From: Acidobacteriota bacterium
GTDB lineage: Bacteria > Acidobacteriota > Blastocatellia > Pyrinomonadales > Pyrinomonadaceae
Direction: 5' to 3'
Length of the DNA: 53,831 nucleotides
Assembly: GCA_003223935.1 (NCBI GenBank)
Contig: QHXQ01000045.1
Location: 1-53,831, forward strand
The translations under genes and the position numbers were made by a program. Positions 10,481 through 19,177 of this stretch are shown here, piece after piece (the stretch's first letter is position 1; each line of letters starts with the position of its first letter). A model generated the notes under the pieces. It worked only from the letters and a program-made list of their open reading frames with translations, ran no database searches and was not told the DNA's origin.

Positions 10481-10886
10481 GTAGAGCCTCAACTAAAAGT
10501 TTGTGGATCGTGCGCATACAGCGCACGACAGAATCTACTAAGCTTCGAGAGTTTTAAGAGAACAACCCTACACTTGAGAAGAAGCTGCTGGTGCTTGAAT
10601 CGAATTTAGCCTTGCGAGCGCATGCCTTGTAACACAATCGGCGGTAGGCTGGCAATATAATTTTCGGCGCACGCAGATTCTCATTTCCGATGCAAACCTA
10701 ACGCGGAGGCTGGCGCGTAAATTCCCTTTGCTTCAAAATCCACCGATCAGATCGCGCCAACAATCCGGCGCGCAAATTTACCTTGACTCGAAAAAGTTTA
10801 ATGGTAAAGTGTACCCGCTTCAGCGACAGTTCCGCGCTCTTTTGAACTACTTCGCGCATGCTTCATGCGTTTCGCGTAAGAGTCAT
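10481..10886. other. Divergent intergenic region
   Basis: 406 bases between the barrel gene (-) and the GlcG-like gene (+). It is A/T-richer than its surroundings, has no convincing reading frame, and should hold the promoters of both genes. Only one promoter-like pair, on the plus strand at 10783-10810, was evident by eye. Confidence 0.5.
10783..10810 (+). promoter_or_regulatory. Candidate sigma70 promoter for the GlcG-domain gene
   Basis: TTGACT (10783-10788), a 16-base spacer, then TAAAGT (10805-10810), about 75 bases before ATG 10887, in locally A/T-rich DNA. Assigned by eye only. Confidence 0.35.
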
Positions 10887-13079
10887 ATGAATAGCTATCG
10901 CCCGCTTCGTCGCTCATCCTTGCGCGTTCGTCCCTTCGTTGTGGCCTGTGTGTGTCTGGCCGCGCTCGCCATCGGACTGCTTATTTCGCAGCCCAATACC
11001 GGAGCGCAGAACACGCGGCTCATCCTGATCAGCGAGGCCGATTCGACCCGCGCCATCGCGCTTGAATCCGTCACACGCATGAAGGAGCCGTTCACGGCCA
11101 CGGCGAAACACTTTCTCGCCGCCGATCAGCGCACGCGCATTCAACTCTTCGTCTTGAATCTTGAGCCGTCCGCAGACCTCTCGGCCTTGCAGGCTATGGC
11201 TGAGGACGGCAATCATAAAACCTACACGCTGCCCATCGAGCACGTTGATGCAGTGCCCAATCAGCAGTGGGCTAACTCCGTCACGGTGCGACTGCCGGAT
11301 GGCATCGGCGATGTGGGCGACGTGCTGGTGCAGTTGAGTTATCGCGGCGTGCCGTCAAATCGTGTGCGCGTCGGCATCGGGCACGTCGGCGGCGGCTTGG
11401 CTGACGATCAAGGCGCAATCCCGACGCCCGCGCCCGCCGTGACCGCGCCCACGCCCAACACCAATCCGATCACGGCCGGCAATCTAACTTCAAGCGATGT
11501 GCAGACGATCATCGCGCAGGCCGTTTCGGCCGCCAGCGCGCTCAATCGCGCGGTGACTGTCGCCGTGACCGACCGCGAAGGCAACATCCTCGGCACCTTC
11601 CAAATGACCGGCGCGACACCGCGCACGCGCTTCGATGGCAACGTCGTCTTCAAACAGACGGCCGATCCGGTGACAGGTCTGCCGCCGCAAGGACTCGAAG
11701 GCGCAGACTTCCCGGCGGCGCTCAATCCGGCGCGGCTCGCCGCGATCACAAAAGCCGGCACGGCTGCCTTCTTCAGCACCTTCGGCGACGCATTTACGCC
11801 GCGCACTGCAAGCTTCATCATTCAAGAGCACTTCCCGCCGAATGTCTCCAATCAACCGGGTGGGCCGCTCTTCGGCGTGCAGTTCTCGCAGCTTGTCTGT
11901 TCCGACATCAAGAAGCCAGGGTTGCCGTTTGGGCTGTCGGGCGATTCGGGCGCTGTGCCAATCTATAAGAACGGCGTGCCGTCGGGCGGCGTCGGCATTG
12001 AAGGCGACGGCCTCTACACGGTGGATCGCGATCCGACGGATTTCGACAAGCCGGTCGAAGAGTTGATCGCCGTCGCTGCCGGACGCGGCTACGAGCCGCC
12101 CGCCCTGATTCGCGGCGACAACATCATCGTCGGCGGCATCCGCTTAACCTACACCAACGTCACGGACGCGGATGCGCCGCGCCCAACCACCATGTCGTTC
12201 GCCAGTCTGCCCGGCACTGTGCTCGACCCGATCCGCAGCGCGCAACCTTCGGCGTTTGTGCCAACGACTCTGGGCGGCAGTCCCGGCACGATTGATACAC
12301 GCTTCTTCCCGTTTCGCGCCAGCACTTCGGGTTCAGCCAACGCGCTCACCGCCGACGATGTGACGCGCATCATCACACAGGCGGCGCATCAGGCAGACAT
12401 CACGCGCGCCGCCATCAGGCAACCATTGGGCAGCGCCGCGCGCGTCAATATCACCGTCGTTGATTCGGAAGGGACAGTGCTCGGCATCTTCCGCACGTTC
12501 GACGCGCCGGTCTTCGGCTTCGACGTGTCGGCGCAGAAGGCGCGCACGGCCCTATTCTACTCGCGCAGCAATGCCGGTGCGACGTTGCGCGCCGCAGGCT
12601 TCGGCAACTACGTGGACGCAGCCGCCGCCGACGGCTTAGGCTTGAACGGCTCAGTCGCTTTCACCGACCGCGCGGGCGGTTTCCTGAGCCGGCCGTTCTT
12701 CCCCGACGGGATTGACGGCACGGCAAACGGCCCGTTCAGTCATCCGATCAATCAGTGGAGCGTCTTTAACGACGGCTTGCAGATCGATCTCGTGCGCACC
12801 AATCTGGTCGCGGCGCTGCTCGGCTCAAACGTGCCCTGTTCGAGCATTACCTATATTCCGAACGGCATCCAAATCTTTCCGGGCAGCGTGCCGCTCTACA
12901 AGAACGGCGAACTGGTCGGCGGCATCGGCATCAGCGGCGACGGTGTGGATCAAGACGACATCATCGCCTCGGCGGGCGCTGAAGGTTTCTTGCCGCCGGC
13001 CCCGATGCGCTCCGATCAAGTCTTCGTGCGCGGCATCCGGCTGCCGTTCACCAAGTTCCCGCGCAGCCCAGACCTCTGA
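10887..13079 (+). CDS. Exported protein with two GlcG/HbpS-like haem-binding-type domains
   Basis: A 730-residue protein. Residues 1-50 contain a basic start and a signal or anchor helix (VVACVCLAALAIGLLI). A beta-rich N-terminal domain follows (to about residue 165), then an Ala/Pro/Thr linker and two large GlcG-type modules. Module one opens DVQTIIAQAVSAASALNRAV with VAVTDREGNILG; module two opens DDVTRIITQAAHQADITRA with ITVVDSEGTVLGIF. Both end in a glycine-rich strand (SGGVGIEGDG; VGGIGISGDGVDQDD) typical of DUF336/GlcG proteins such as the haem-binding HbpS. Each module is longer than the usual 135-150 residues because of inserts. ATG 10887 precedes the signal peptide directly; the open frame extends back to 10728 without a better start. 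Role unknown; haem or corrinoid binding is possible and fits the cytochrome-rich setting. Confidence 0.78.
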   Translation: MNSYRPLRRSSLRVRPFVVACVCLAALAIGLLISQPNTGAQNTRLILISEADSTRAIALESVTRMKEPFTATAKHFLAADQRTRIQLFVLNLEPSADLSALQAMAEDGNHKTYTLPIEHVDAVPNQQWANSVTVRLPDGIGDVGDVLVQLSYRGVPSNRVRVGIGHVGGGLADDQGAIPTPAPAVTAPTPNTNPITAGNLTSSDVQTIIAQAVSAASALNRAVTVAVTDREGNILGTFQMTGATPRTRFDGNVVFKQTADPVTGLPPQGLEGADFPAALNPARLAAITKAGTAAFFSTFGDAFTPRTASFIIQEHFPPNVSNQPGGPLFGVQFSQLVCSDIKKPGLPFGLSGDSGAVPIYKNGVPSGGVGIEGDGLYTVDRDPTDFDKPVEELIAVAAGRGYEPPALIRGDNIIVGGIRLTYTNVTDADAPRPTTMSFASLPGTVLDPIRSAQPSAFVPTTLGGSPGTIDTRFFPFRASTSGSANALTADDVTRIITQAAHQADITRAAIRQPLGSAARVNITVVDSEGTVLGIFRTFDAPVFGFDVSAQKARTALFYSRSNAGATLRAAGFGNYVDAAAADGLGLNGSVAFTDRAGGFLSRPFFPDGIDGTANGPFSHPINQWSVFNDGLQIDLVRTNLVAALLGSNVPCSSITYIPNGIQIFPGSVPLYKNGELVGGIGISGDGVDQDDIIASAGAEGFLPPAPMRSDQVFVRGIRLPFTKFPRSPDL

Positions 13080-13101
13080 GTTGCGCACCTAAGCGCAGAC
13101 A

Positions 13102-13139
13102 ACAGCCGCCACAAGCTCGTTAAGACTTGCGGCGGCTGT
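13102..13139. terminator. Terminator hairpin after the GlcG-domain gene
   Basis: acagccgccacaag (13102-13115) pairs with cttgcggcggctgt (13126-13139) with one mismatch and is followed by cgctctttaat. It starts about 25 bases after the stop at 13079. Confidence 0.7.
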
Positions 13140-13150
13140 CGCTCTTTAAT

Positions 13151-13344
13151 CCGCCGCAGCGCGGCGCATGATTTTAGCCCGGCGTTTCAACGCCGGGAAC
13201 ACGCGACGAAATCGAACGGCGTCGCGCGAGCGACGCATGAATTGTGCGCGCCGGTTCAGGCGTCGCTGACGCGACGCGGTTTGGTTACGTCATCTTCCCG
13301 GCGTTGAAACGCCGGGCTAAAGTCAGCGCGCCGCGCTGCGGCGG
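13151..13344. repeat. REP-like compound palindrome
   Basis: Outer arms ccgccgcagcgcggcgc (13151-13167) and gcgccgcgctgcggcgg (13328-13344) are exact complements. Inside them, tttagcccggcgtttcaacg (from 13173) is mirrored by cgttgaaacgccgggctaaa (to 13321); each is itself a hairpin (cccggcgt ttca acgccggg). Between them lie gcgtcgc gcga gcgacgc and gcgtcgctgacgcgacgc. At least four nested hairpins result, resembling REP/BIME elements moved by RAYT transposases; no transposase gene is in the window. Confidence 0.7.
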
Positions 13345-13447
13345 AGTTATGCCCCGCGCAAACTAAATTCGCCCGCTTCAGCGCCCGTGCCCGCTATTCC
13401 CGCCCGTGCGCACGCTATGTCCACCTGCGCACGCTGTTCCCACGTGA

Positions 13448-13678
13448 CGTAATAGCGTAACAACGCGACGTAATAAAGAAACGGTGTGAAGTTACGGCAT
13501 AACGACGCGACGTAACAGAGAAACTGGGCGAAGTTATAACGAAACGGCGCGACGTTACGTGATTACGTCGCACCGTTATGCCGTAACTTCAGGTTGTTAT
13601 GGCGTAATTTCGGCTCGTTACGCTGTAACGTCGCTCCGCTGCGCCGTTACGCCACATCGTTATGCTGTTGCGCCGCGC
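13448..13678. repeat. Degenerate 21-bp tandem array, 11 units
   Basis: The stretch divides into eleven consecutive 21-base units without slippage (boundaries at 13448, 13469, 13490 ... 13658). The core approximates GTTAygccGTAAC, itself a quasi-palindrome. Flanks of left and right units are roughly mirrored; gaagttacggcataacg (13488-13504) is the exact complement of 13574-13590. Looser units of similar type precede it (13390-13447). The last unit ends 19 bases from the TPR stop codon at 13698. A 65-codon frame here (13559-13756) only reflects the repeat. Confidence 0.8.
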
Positions 13679-13697
13679 CGATCCAGCGTGCGCTCGC

Positions 13698-14654
13698 TTA
13701 CTGCTGCGCGTTTAGGCTCGCGCGCAAGCTGGCAAGCGTTGGGTTGTTGGGGTTGACGGCGGCGAGTTGGTCAATCGCGGTGCGCGCGGTCTCTTTATCT
13801 TTGAGGAGCAGGGCGGCGGCGGCCAAGTTTTGCAGCGCCTTCTCGTGCTTCGGATTGATGGCGAGCGTCTTGCGGTACTCTTTGATGGCGCGGGCGTAGT
13901 CGGGCGGGGTGCGCCGGTAGAACGAGTTGCCAAGGTCTGTCTGCACCTCTGTGTTCTGCGGTTCGATGGCCAAGACGCGCTGATAGTATTCGGCCGCGCC
14001 CGCGAAGTCGCCCTTGTCATACTTGGTGTCGCCCATGCCGGTCAGCGCCTTTGTGTCTTTCGGTTTGATGGCGAGTGCGCGTTGCAGGTAAAGCTCGGCC
14101 TTCTGATAGTCTTTGGCTTCGTAGAAGGAGGTGGCGGCGACCATCTGCGCATCGAAATCTTTGGGCTTGGCATCGGCCGCGGCCATCGCTTGCTGCGCGT
14201 CGGCCGAAGTGGCTGCGGGACTCGACGCGCTCTCCGAGCCGATGGGGCCGTTCATGCCGCCGACATCTGGATGACCGGGCGGGAGTTGGCCCGTGGCCTG
14301 CGAGGGATCGAGCGGCGGCGCTGTGCCGTCGGCGTCTTGCGCCGTGCGCGCGGGCGAGCTTTGCGGGCGCGGCTCGACGCTCATCTTGTTGGCGAGAAAG
14401 AAGCCGAGAAAGAAGCCGAGCACGAGACCGACGAGACAGAAGATGATGTTGCGCGTCAGGCTCTCCGCGCTCATGGGTTGGGCCGCGAACGTAGAAGTAA
14501 CGTTCGCGGCGCGCGGCTGCGGTCGGGCCGGCTGCGCGGGGCGCTCGCCCGCTTCCGCGTCCGCTTCTTCGATCTCCTGTTCGGTCTCAAGTCCGGGTTC
14601 GCGGGCCGATGGCGTGGTTGATTTGGTCGTGTTGCGAGTGCGCTTGTTGGGCAT
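13698..14654 (-). CDS. Membrane-anchored TPR protein (paralogue of the gene at 18224)
   Basis: A 318-residue protein: a charged, proline-rich cytoplasmic N terminus (1-65), one hydrophobic helix (NIIFCLVGLVLGFFLGFF), a flexible Ser/Pro/Asp-rich linker, then at least four TPR-like helical hairpins (from about residue 165: AELYLQRALAIKPKD, AAEYYQRVLAIEPQN, AIKEYRKTLAINPKH). The C-terminal 140 residues closely match the product at 18224, including PPDYxRAIxEYR and the end NPNNPxLAxL. Both flank the ResB-CcsA genes, so an apocytochrome chaperone role like that of CcmI/NrfG TPR proteins is plausible but inferred. ATG 14654 begins a basic stretch. Confidence 0.82.
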   Translation of the reverse strand: MPNKRTRNTTKSTTPSAREPGLETEQEIEEADAEAGERPAQPARPQPRAANVTSTFAAQPMSAESLTRNIIFCLVGLVLGFFLGFFLANKMSVEPRPQSSPARTAQDADGTAPPLDPSQATGQLPPGHPDVGGMNGPIGSESASSPAATSADAQQAMAAADAKPKDFDAQMVAATSFYEAKDYQKAELYLQRALAIKPKDTKALTGMGDTKYDKGDFAGAAEYYQRVLAIEPQNTEVQTDLGNSFYRRTPPDYARAIKEYRKTLAINPKHEKALQNLAAAALLLKDKETARTAIDQLAAVNPNNPTLASLRASLNAQQ

Positions 14655-14967
14655 AAGTCAGTCAATAAATGATTTGCAGTTGCGACGGAAAAAAGCAACA
14701 GGCTAAGCGCAACTTGCGTCCAAGCCTTCGTTCGTCAGGCGCGCGTCATGGTCGGCAACGCACGACGCGCCGGCTAATGAGCCGTCAGTCAACGGCGTGC
14801 ATAATAACACAGGCGTTGCATTCCGTCTGAACGACGCAGGATGGTTGCCGCCGCCCGTTGTGATCGGCTATAGTGTGCGCACGAAAACAGGCTGCGGCCC
14901 GCGCCCTTGGGTTGCATGTGTGAGTGAGTTGAACTGCTCATCTGATTTAGTTTGATCTTCAACATTC
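14655..14967. other. Divergent intergenic region, TPR gene / resB
   Basis: 313 bases with no credible gene. A weak plus-strand promoter-like pair is present: TTGCCG (14845-14850), an 18-base spacer, TATAGT (14869-14874), about 95 bases ahead of resB. It should also hold the promoter of the minus-strand TPR gene, which I could not place. Confidence 0.4.
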
Positions 14968-16503
14968 ATGTCAGCAATCGAAGAGACTAAAAGCGAGATA
15001 AGTGTCAGTGCGTCCGCGCCGGTCAAGCGGGCGCGCGTGTCGCCGCTCACGTGGCTCTTGAATCTGCTCAGCAGCGTGCGCTTCGGCGTCATGCTGCTCG
15101 TGCTGTTAGCGACGGCGAGCATGATCGGCATGCTGATCATTCAAGTGAACGTGGACGGCTTCGACAAGCACTACGCCAGTATGACGCCCGCGACGAAGTT
15201 GCTCTTCGGCTCGCTCGGCTTCTTCGACATCTATCATTCGTGGTACTTCAACATCCTGCTGCTCGTCCTCTCGCTGAACCTCGTGCTCGCCTCGATTGAT
15301 CGTTTTCCCGGCGCGTGGCAGTACATCAAGCGGCCCAAGTTCGACGTGCAGCCCGCCTGGTTGCGCAAGCAGCCTGTGACGACGACGCTCAAGCTAAAGG
15401 GCGAGAGCCGCAACGCCGTGGCCGAGCAAGTGGCGACGGCCGCGCGCAAGCTAGGCATGAAAGCATTCGTCACAGAGAAGGGCACACGCACCTTCGTCTT
15501 CACGCAGAAGGGCACTTGGAACCGCTTGGGCGCGTATGCCGTGCACGTCGCGCTGTTGACCATCTTCACGGGCGGCTTTCTGACGACGCAACTCGGCCAC
15601 ACCGGCACGATGAATTTGCGGCCCGGCGCGGCCGCCAACCAGATGCGCGAGACGGCCTTTCAGATCGTTGAAGACCGCCTGCTCCCTTCGCAGGCAATGA
15701 TGGCTTTACCCTTCACCGTCGAATGCACAGACATTCAGCAGAAGCTCATTAAGAAGGACGGCCCGATCACTTCCGACAACACGATTGACTGGCTGACGCG
15801 CGTCAGGATCAAAGACGAGTACGGCACGCACGACGCGCTCGTGCATCTCAATCGCCCTTATGATTATCGCGGCTATCGTTTCTTCCAAGCGAGTTTCGTC
15901 CCCGTCGGTCAGGCGCGCAACATAACTCTGCGCGTTGCGCCGGAGCAGGGCGGCGACGCAGAGGAAGTGACCATCCCGCGCAACGGCGCGACGAAGTTGA
16001 AGGACGGCACGCTGGTCGAGTTCAAAGAGTTTCACGCGAACTACAGGGTCGGTGGCGACGCCGCCGATGCAGGCGAAGGCGTTTACACCAATCCTGCGGC
16101 CGTGCTGAGCGTGACGCCGCCGGGCAGCGCGCCCGTGCAGGCTTTCGCTTTCAATCCGACGATGGCCGAGAGCGCGCCCTTCGCCAAGCGCCCCGTCGCC
16201 GGTCATACATACCGGCTGATAGACTTCGAGAAAGTGCCGGACATGCACATTCTCTCGATCCAGAAAGACCCCGGCTCGCCCGTCTTCTACGCGGGCGGCG
16301 GGCTGCTCACGCTCTGCCTCTGCGCTGTCTTCTTCTTCTCACACAAACGCATCTGGGCGGTCGTCGAAGAGCGCGGCCCACATTCAAATTACGAAGTCTT
16401 ATTGGGCGGCAACACGAACCGCAACCTGTTTGCGCTCGAAGACACGTTCAAGCGACTAATTGCGGCCATTACAGGCGAACCCGTTGAGGTAAAAGAATCA
16501 TGA
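14968..16503 (+). CDS. resB: Cytochrome c biogenesis protein ResB
   Basis: System II cytochrome c maturation component; with CcsA it exports haem and holds it for attachment to CxxCH apocytochromes on the periplasmic side. The 511-residue protein shows the ResB layout: two N-terminal membrane helices (VRFGVMLLVLLATASMIGML; WYFNILLLVLSLNLVLA), a third near residue 190 (AYAVHVALLTIFTGGF), a long periplasmic beta-rich domain, and a last helix (YAGGGLLTLCLCAVFFF) near residue 440. YRGYRFFQASF around residue 300 is a familiar ResB sequence. Its stop overlaps the ccsA start as ATGA, so the two are translationally coupled. Five multihaem cytochromes in the window are natural clients. Confidence 0.93.
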   Translation: MSAIEETKSEISVSASAPVKRARVSPLTWLLNLLSSVRFGVMLLVLLATASMIGMLIIQVNVDGFDKHYASMTPATKLLFGSLGFFDIYHSWYFNILLLVLSLNLVLASIDRFPGAWQYIKRPKFDVQPAWLRKQPVTTTLKLKGESRNAVAEQVATAARKLGMKAFVTEKGTRTFVFTQKGTWNRLGAYAVHVALLTIFTGGFLTTQLGHTGTMNLRPGAAANQMRETAFQIVEDRLLPSQAMMALPFTVECTDIQQKLIKKDGPITSDNTIDWLTRVRIKDEYGTHDALVHLNRPYDYRGYRFFQASFVPVGQARNITLRVAPEQGGDAEEVTIPRNGATKLKDGTLVEFKEFHANYRVGGDAADAGEGVYTNPAAVLSVTPPGSAPVQAFAFNPTMAESAPFAKRPVAGHTYRLIDFEKVPDMHILSIQKDPGSPVFYAGGGLLTLCLCAVFFFSHKRIWAVVEERGPHSNYEVLLGGNTNRNLFALEDTFKRLIAAITGEPVEVKES

Positions 16504-18137
16504 GTGAAGTTTTGAAATCACAAGCCGGCTTCGGCAGTCCGCGCTTCGACACGGGCGCTTGGTCGTTGCGCTCTTATCTGCCTGCGGCCCTGCCCGTCTT
16601 CGGCGCGCTGTTGATGTTGGCGCTGAGAATTCAGTTGGGCAGCGGCCATTTCATAGACGATAGCGCCTTGATGATGCTCGCGCTCGCTTGTTATTTGACC
16701 GCCGCAACGTTCCATCTGCTCAACCTCTACGCGCCGTCGGACATGGCGCAGAGGGCCGGCCTCTGGCTCGGCAGTCTCGGCGTGTTCTTCAACTTTTCGA
16801 GTTGGCTGGTGCGTTGGGTGGCGGCGCGCGACCGCGAGATCGAAATCTTCGTCCGGCAGAGCCGGAGTCTCGCAGACTTGCCATGGGTCTTCCGCTACAT
16901 CCCGTTCTCCAACCTCTACGACCTGAGTCTCGCGTTCGCCTTCGGCGCGGGCATTACAACGATGCTCATCTCGGGGCGGAAGAACTATCGCTTCCTCGGC
17001 GCGTTCTCTTTGCCGCTTGCCGCGCTCATCCTTGTGCTCGCGCGTTTCATCGGGAGCGAACTCATTAACCTACAGCCGGTGCTCGATTCTTACTGGCGAC
17101 CGATCCACGTCGGTATCGCATCTTTGAGCTACGGCGTGGCGCTCGTCTGTTTCGCGGCGGCTGTGATCTATCTGTTGAAGGACGGCGTGAAGCCGGAGTC
17201 AATGGCCATCTGTGCGGCCATCTTCGGGCTGGCGGTCTTCGCCACGATCAGCCGCTACTCTGTTTTTTGGCCGAGCACCTTCGGCACATATACAGCCTCG
17301 ACCGTCGTGGGCGAGTCGCGCATGCCGCTCGACCTGCGCGCAGACATTCCTTACGTCGGCTGGCTGTTGGCGCTCGCCGGGTTGGCGCTCTTAGGCATGA
17401 TCGTCGCCTTCGGCCAATATCTCAGACGACAGAGCGAAGCGGCCCGCGTGTGGGGACATCGTTTGCTGCGGTTCTCGATCATCGTGCAGGCCATCGCCAT
17501 CGGTGTGCTCGTCTGGCAGGTCAAGTCAATGAACAACGTGCTGGCGCACATAGACACGCGGCAGTATGAACACTTCAGCACGACCATGCTGCGCCAAGAG
17601 ATGGAGCAGCAACAACTGCCCGGCGAGGAGATTCAAGCGCGGCTCGCGCAGTTCACACCGCAACAGCTAAACACGATGGCGACGAATTGGGTGGCGGAGA
17701 ACGGCTCGGCCTTGCGGCTCAGCACAAACGCCAACCCGGTCGAACTGTCCGCGCTCATCACCGTCTTCGTGGCCACGCTCTTTATCCTGTTCTTCAGTTT
17801 CCGCACAGACAAACTGCGGGCCGCGCTGCCATCGGCCGAGCGGCTCGACAGTCTGATGTACAAGACTGCGAGCGTCGCCTTCGCGGGTCTCGCCATGCTG
17901 CTTATTACGGGCGCGATCTGGGCGAACGAATCTTGGGGCCATTACTGGCAGTGGGACTCGAAGGAGACCGGCGCGTTCGTCGCTTGGCTCACCTACGGTG
18001 GCTTCCTGCACGCGCGCATCTCGCGCGGGCTTCGAGGCCGGCGCGCAGCCTACTTCGCCGTCGTCGCCTTCCTGCTCGTCATCTTTACCTATCTCGGCGT
18101 CAGCTACCTGCTGCCGGGCCTGCACTCGTATGCGTAA
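16500..18137 (+). CDS. ccsA: Cytochrome c biogenesis protein CcsA/ResC (haem export, WWD domain)
   Basis: Polytopic partner of ResB that presents haem to the cytochrome c synthase site. The 545-residue protein has many hydrophobic helices. The WWD-type haem-handling segment lies near residue 480 (SWGHYWQWDSKETGAFVAWL) and the family-typical end is YLGVSYLLPGLHSY. Conserved-type histidines lie on either side (PIHVGIASLSYGVAL near residue 200). A soluble loop rich in Gln/Glu (about residues 350-400) is longer than in the shortest family members. Starts at 16500 by ATGA overlap with resB. A palindromic repeat follows the stop. Confidence 0.93.
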   Translation: MSEVLKSQAGFGSPRFDTGAWSLRSYLPAALPVFGALLMLALRIQLGSGHFIDDSALMMLALACYLTAATFHLLNLYAPSDMAQRAGLWLGSLGVFFNFSSWLVRWVAARDREIEIFVRQSRSLADLPWVFRYIPFSNLYDLSLAFAFGAGITTMLISGRKNYRFLGAFSLPLAALILVLARFIGSELINLQPVLDSYWRPIHVGIASLSYGVALVCFAAAVIYLLKDGVKPESMAICAAIFGLAVFATISRYSVFWPSTFGTYTASTVVGESRMPLDLRADIPYVGWLLALAGLALLGMIVAFGQYLRRQSEAARVWGHRLLRFSIIVQAIAIGVLVWQVKSMNNVLAHIDTRQYEHFSTTMLRQEMEQQQLPGEEIQARLAQFTPQQLNTMATNWVAENGSALRLSTNANPVELSALITVFVATLFILFFSFRTDKLRAALPSAERLDSLMYKTASVAFAGLAMLLITGAIWANESWGHYWQWDSKETGAFVAWLTYGGFLHARISRGLRGRRAAYFAVVAFLLVIFTYLGVSYLLPGLHSYA

Positions 18138-18140
18138 AGC

Positions 18141-18207
18141 AGTGATGAGTGACAAGTGACGAGGGACAAGATAAAAACTTCTTGCTCGTCACTTGTCACT
18201 CGTCACT
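18141..18207. repeat. Intergenic palindrome of the GTGACAAGTGACGAG word (copy 1)
   Basis: agtgatgagtgacaagtgac + gag (18141-18163) pairs with ctcgtcacttgtcactcgtc + act (18185-18207) with one mismatch around a 21-base A/T-rich loop. Both arms are tandem runs of GTGA(C/T)(A/G)A. The same word recurs at 40842-40912. It lies between ccsA and the TPR gene and may end or process the transcript. Confidence 0.7.
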
Positions 18208-18223
18208 CGTCACTGTTTTCCCC

Positions 18224-18925
18224 ATGTCCAGAGACAACATCCTCTTCGCGCTCGTCGGCATCGGCTTCGGCCTGTTCTTCGGCTTTGCGTTCGTGATGTA
18301 TGCGAACCAACGCGCGGTGGTCAACGCGCCTGCGAACACGCGCGCTGCCGCGCCGGCCGAGACGGATGAAGCCGCGCCCACAGATGAACAGTCGTCCCTC
18401 GCGCACGGCGAGCAACAGCGCATGCAAGGGATGGCGCAGGAAGTCAATAAGCGCGCGCGCGACAATCCGCAGGACTACGACGCGCAGATGGCGGCCGGTA
18501 AACTGAACTACGAAGCGCACAACTACGACGATGCGCTTGGCTTCTACACGAAAGCCAATCAATTGCGCCCGAACGAAGTTGATCCGATCATTCAACTCGG
18601 CAATGTGAACTACGACGCCGGGCGCTACGAGGCGGCGGAGAAGTGGTACACGGCAGCGCTCGCCAAAGAGCCGGACAACATCAACGTGCGGACAGACCTC
18701 GGTCTCACCTTCTTCCTGCGCCAGCCGCCCGATTACGACCGCGCCATTGCCGAATACCGGCACTCGCTCGAACGCAATCCGCAGCACGAGCCGACGTTGC
18801 AAAATCTGATCGTGGCTTTAACGAAGAAGGGCGACAAGGAAGAGGCGCGCGCGATGTTCAAGAAACTGCAAACGATCAATCCGAACAATCCCGTACTTGC
18901 GCAGTTGCAAGCCGATCTTCAATAG
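18224..18925 (+). CDS. Membrane-anchored TPR protein downstream of ccsA
   Basis: A 233-residue protein with one N-terminal membrane helix (NILFALVGIGFGLFFGFAFV), a short Ala/Glu linker and about four TPR hairpins (from residue 80: ALGFYTKANQLRPNE, AEKWYTAALAKEPDN, AIAEYRHSLERNPQH, ARAMFKKLQTINPNN). It is paralogous to the minus-strand protein at 13698-14654. The frame is open back to 18149, but that stretch is the palindromic repeat; ATG 18224, just before the membrane helix, is the sensible start. Position after resB-ccsA suggests an apocytochrome chaperone or assembly scaffold, as TPR proteins of cytochrome c maturation do in other systems (inference). Confidence 0.82.
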   Translation: MSRDNILFALVGIGFGLFFGFAFVMYANQRAVVNAPANTRAAAPAETDEAAPTDEQSSLAHGEQQRMQGMAQEVNKRARDNPQDYDAQMAAGKLNYEAHNYDDALGFYTKANQLRPNEVDPIIQLGNVNYDAGRYEAAEKWYTAALAKEPDNINVRTDLGLTFFLRQPPDYDRAIAEYRHSLERNPQHEPTLQNLIVALTKKGDKEEARAMFKKLQTINPNNPVLAQLQADLQ

Positions 18926-19044
18926 CGGCTCATGTGCGCGCGGCAGGCTTGTCTTGCGGCGATAACGCAAAGTATAAGCCGCTTCGACGGCCGCGATGCG
19001 GGCGTCTAATGCTCAACAAAATAATCCTCGCGCGTAAATAATCG

Positions 19045-19074
19045 TTGTCAGCACGGGCGTAACTGTGCTACAAC
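19045..19074 (+). promoter_or_regulatory. Candidate promoter of the multihaem cytochrome genes
   Basis: TTGTCA (19045-19050), an 18-base spacer, TACAAC (19069-19074), about 100 bases before ATG 19178. Moderate match by eye only. Confidence 0.3.
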
Positions 19075-19177
19075 GAAGCCCTTCAAAGTCGCAGTTCAGT
19101 TCTTAGCATCTCGGCTCTTTCCGTCCCGGTTTAGCAGTAGCAAGTGAGTTGTTGTACTGGTCTCAAGTGCAGCGTCA

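Noticed and set aside
13448..13678. CRISPR array
   Set aside because: Units are contiguous and degenerate with no unique spacers of constant length; no cas genes nearby.
13559..13756. 65-codon frame with repeated RYAVTS peptide
   Set aside because: The peptide merely translates the 21-bp array (seven codons per unit), has no ribosome site, and runs into the TPR gene on the other strand.
18149..18223. N-terminal extension of the TPR protein from ATG 18149
   Set aside because: These codons lie in the GTGACAAGTGACGAG palindrome and have no protein-like character; the membrane helix starts at ATG 18224.
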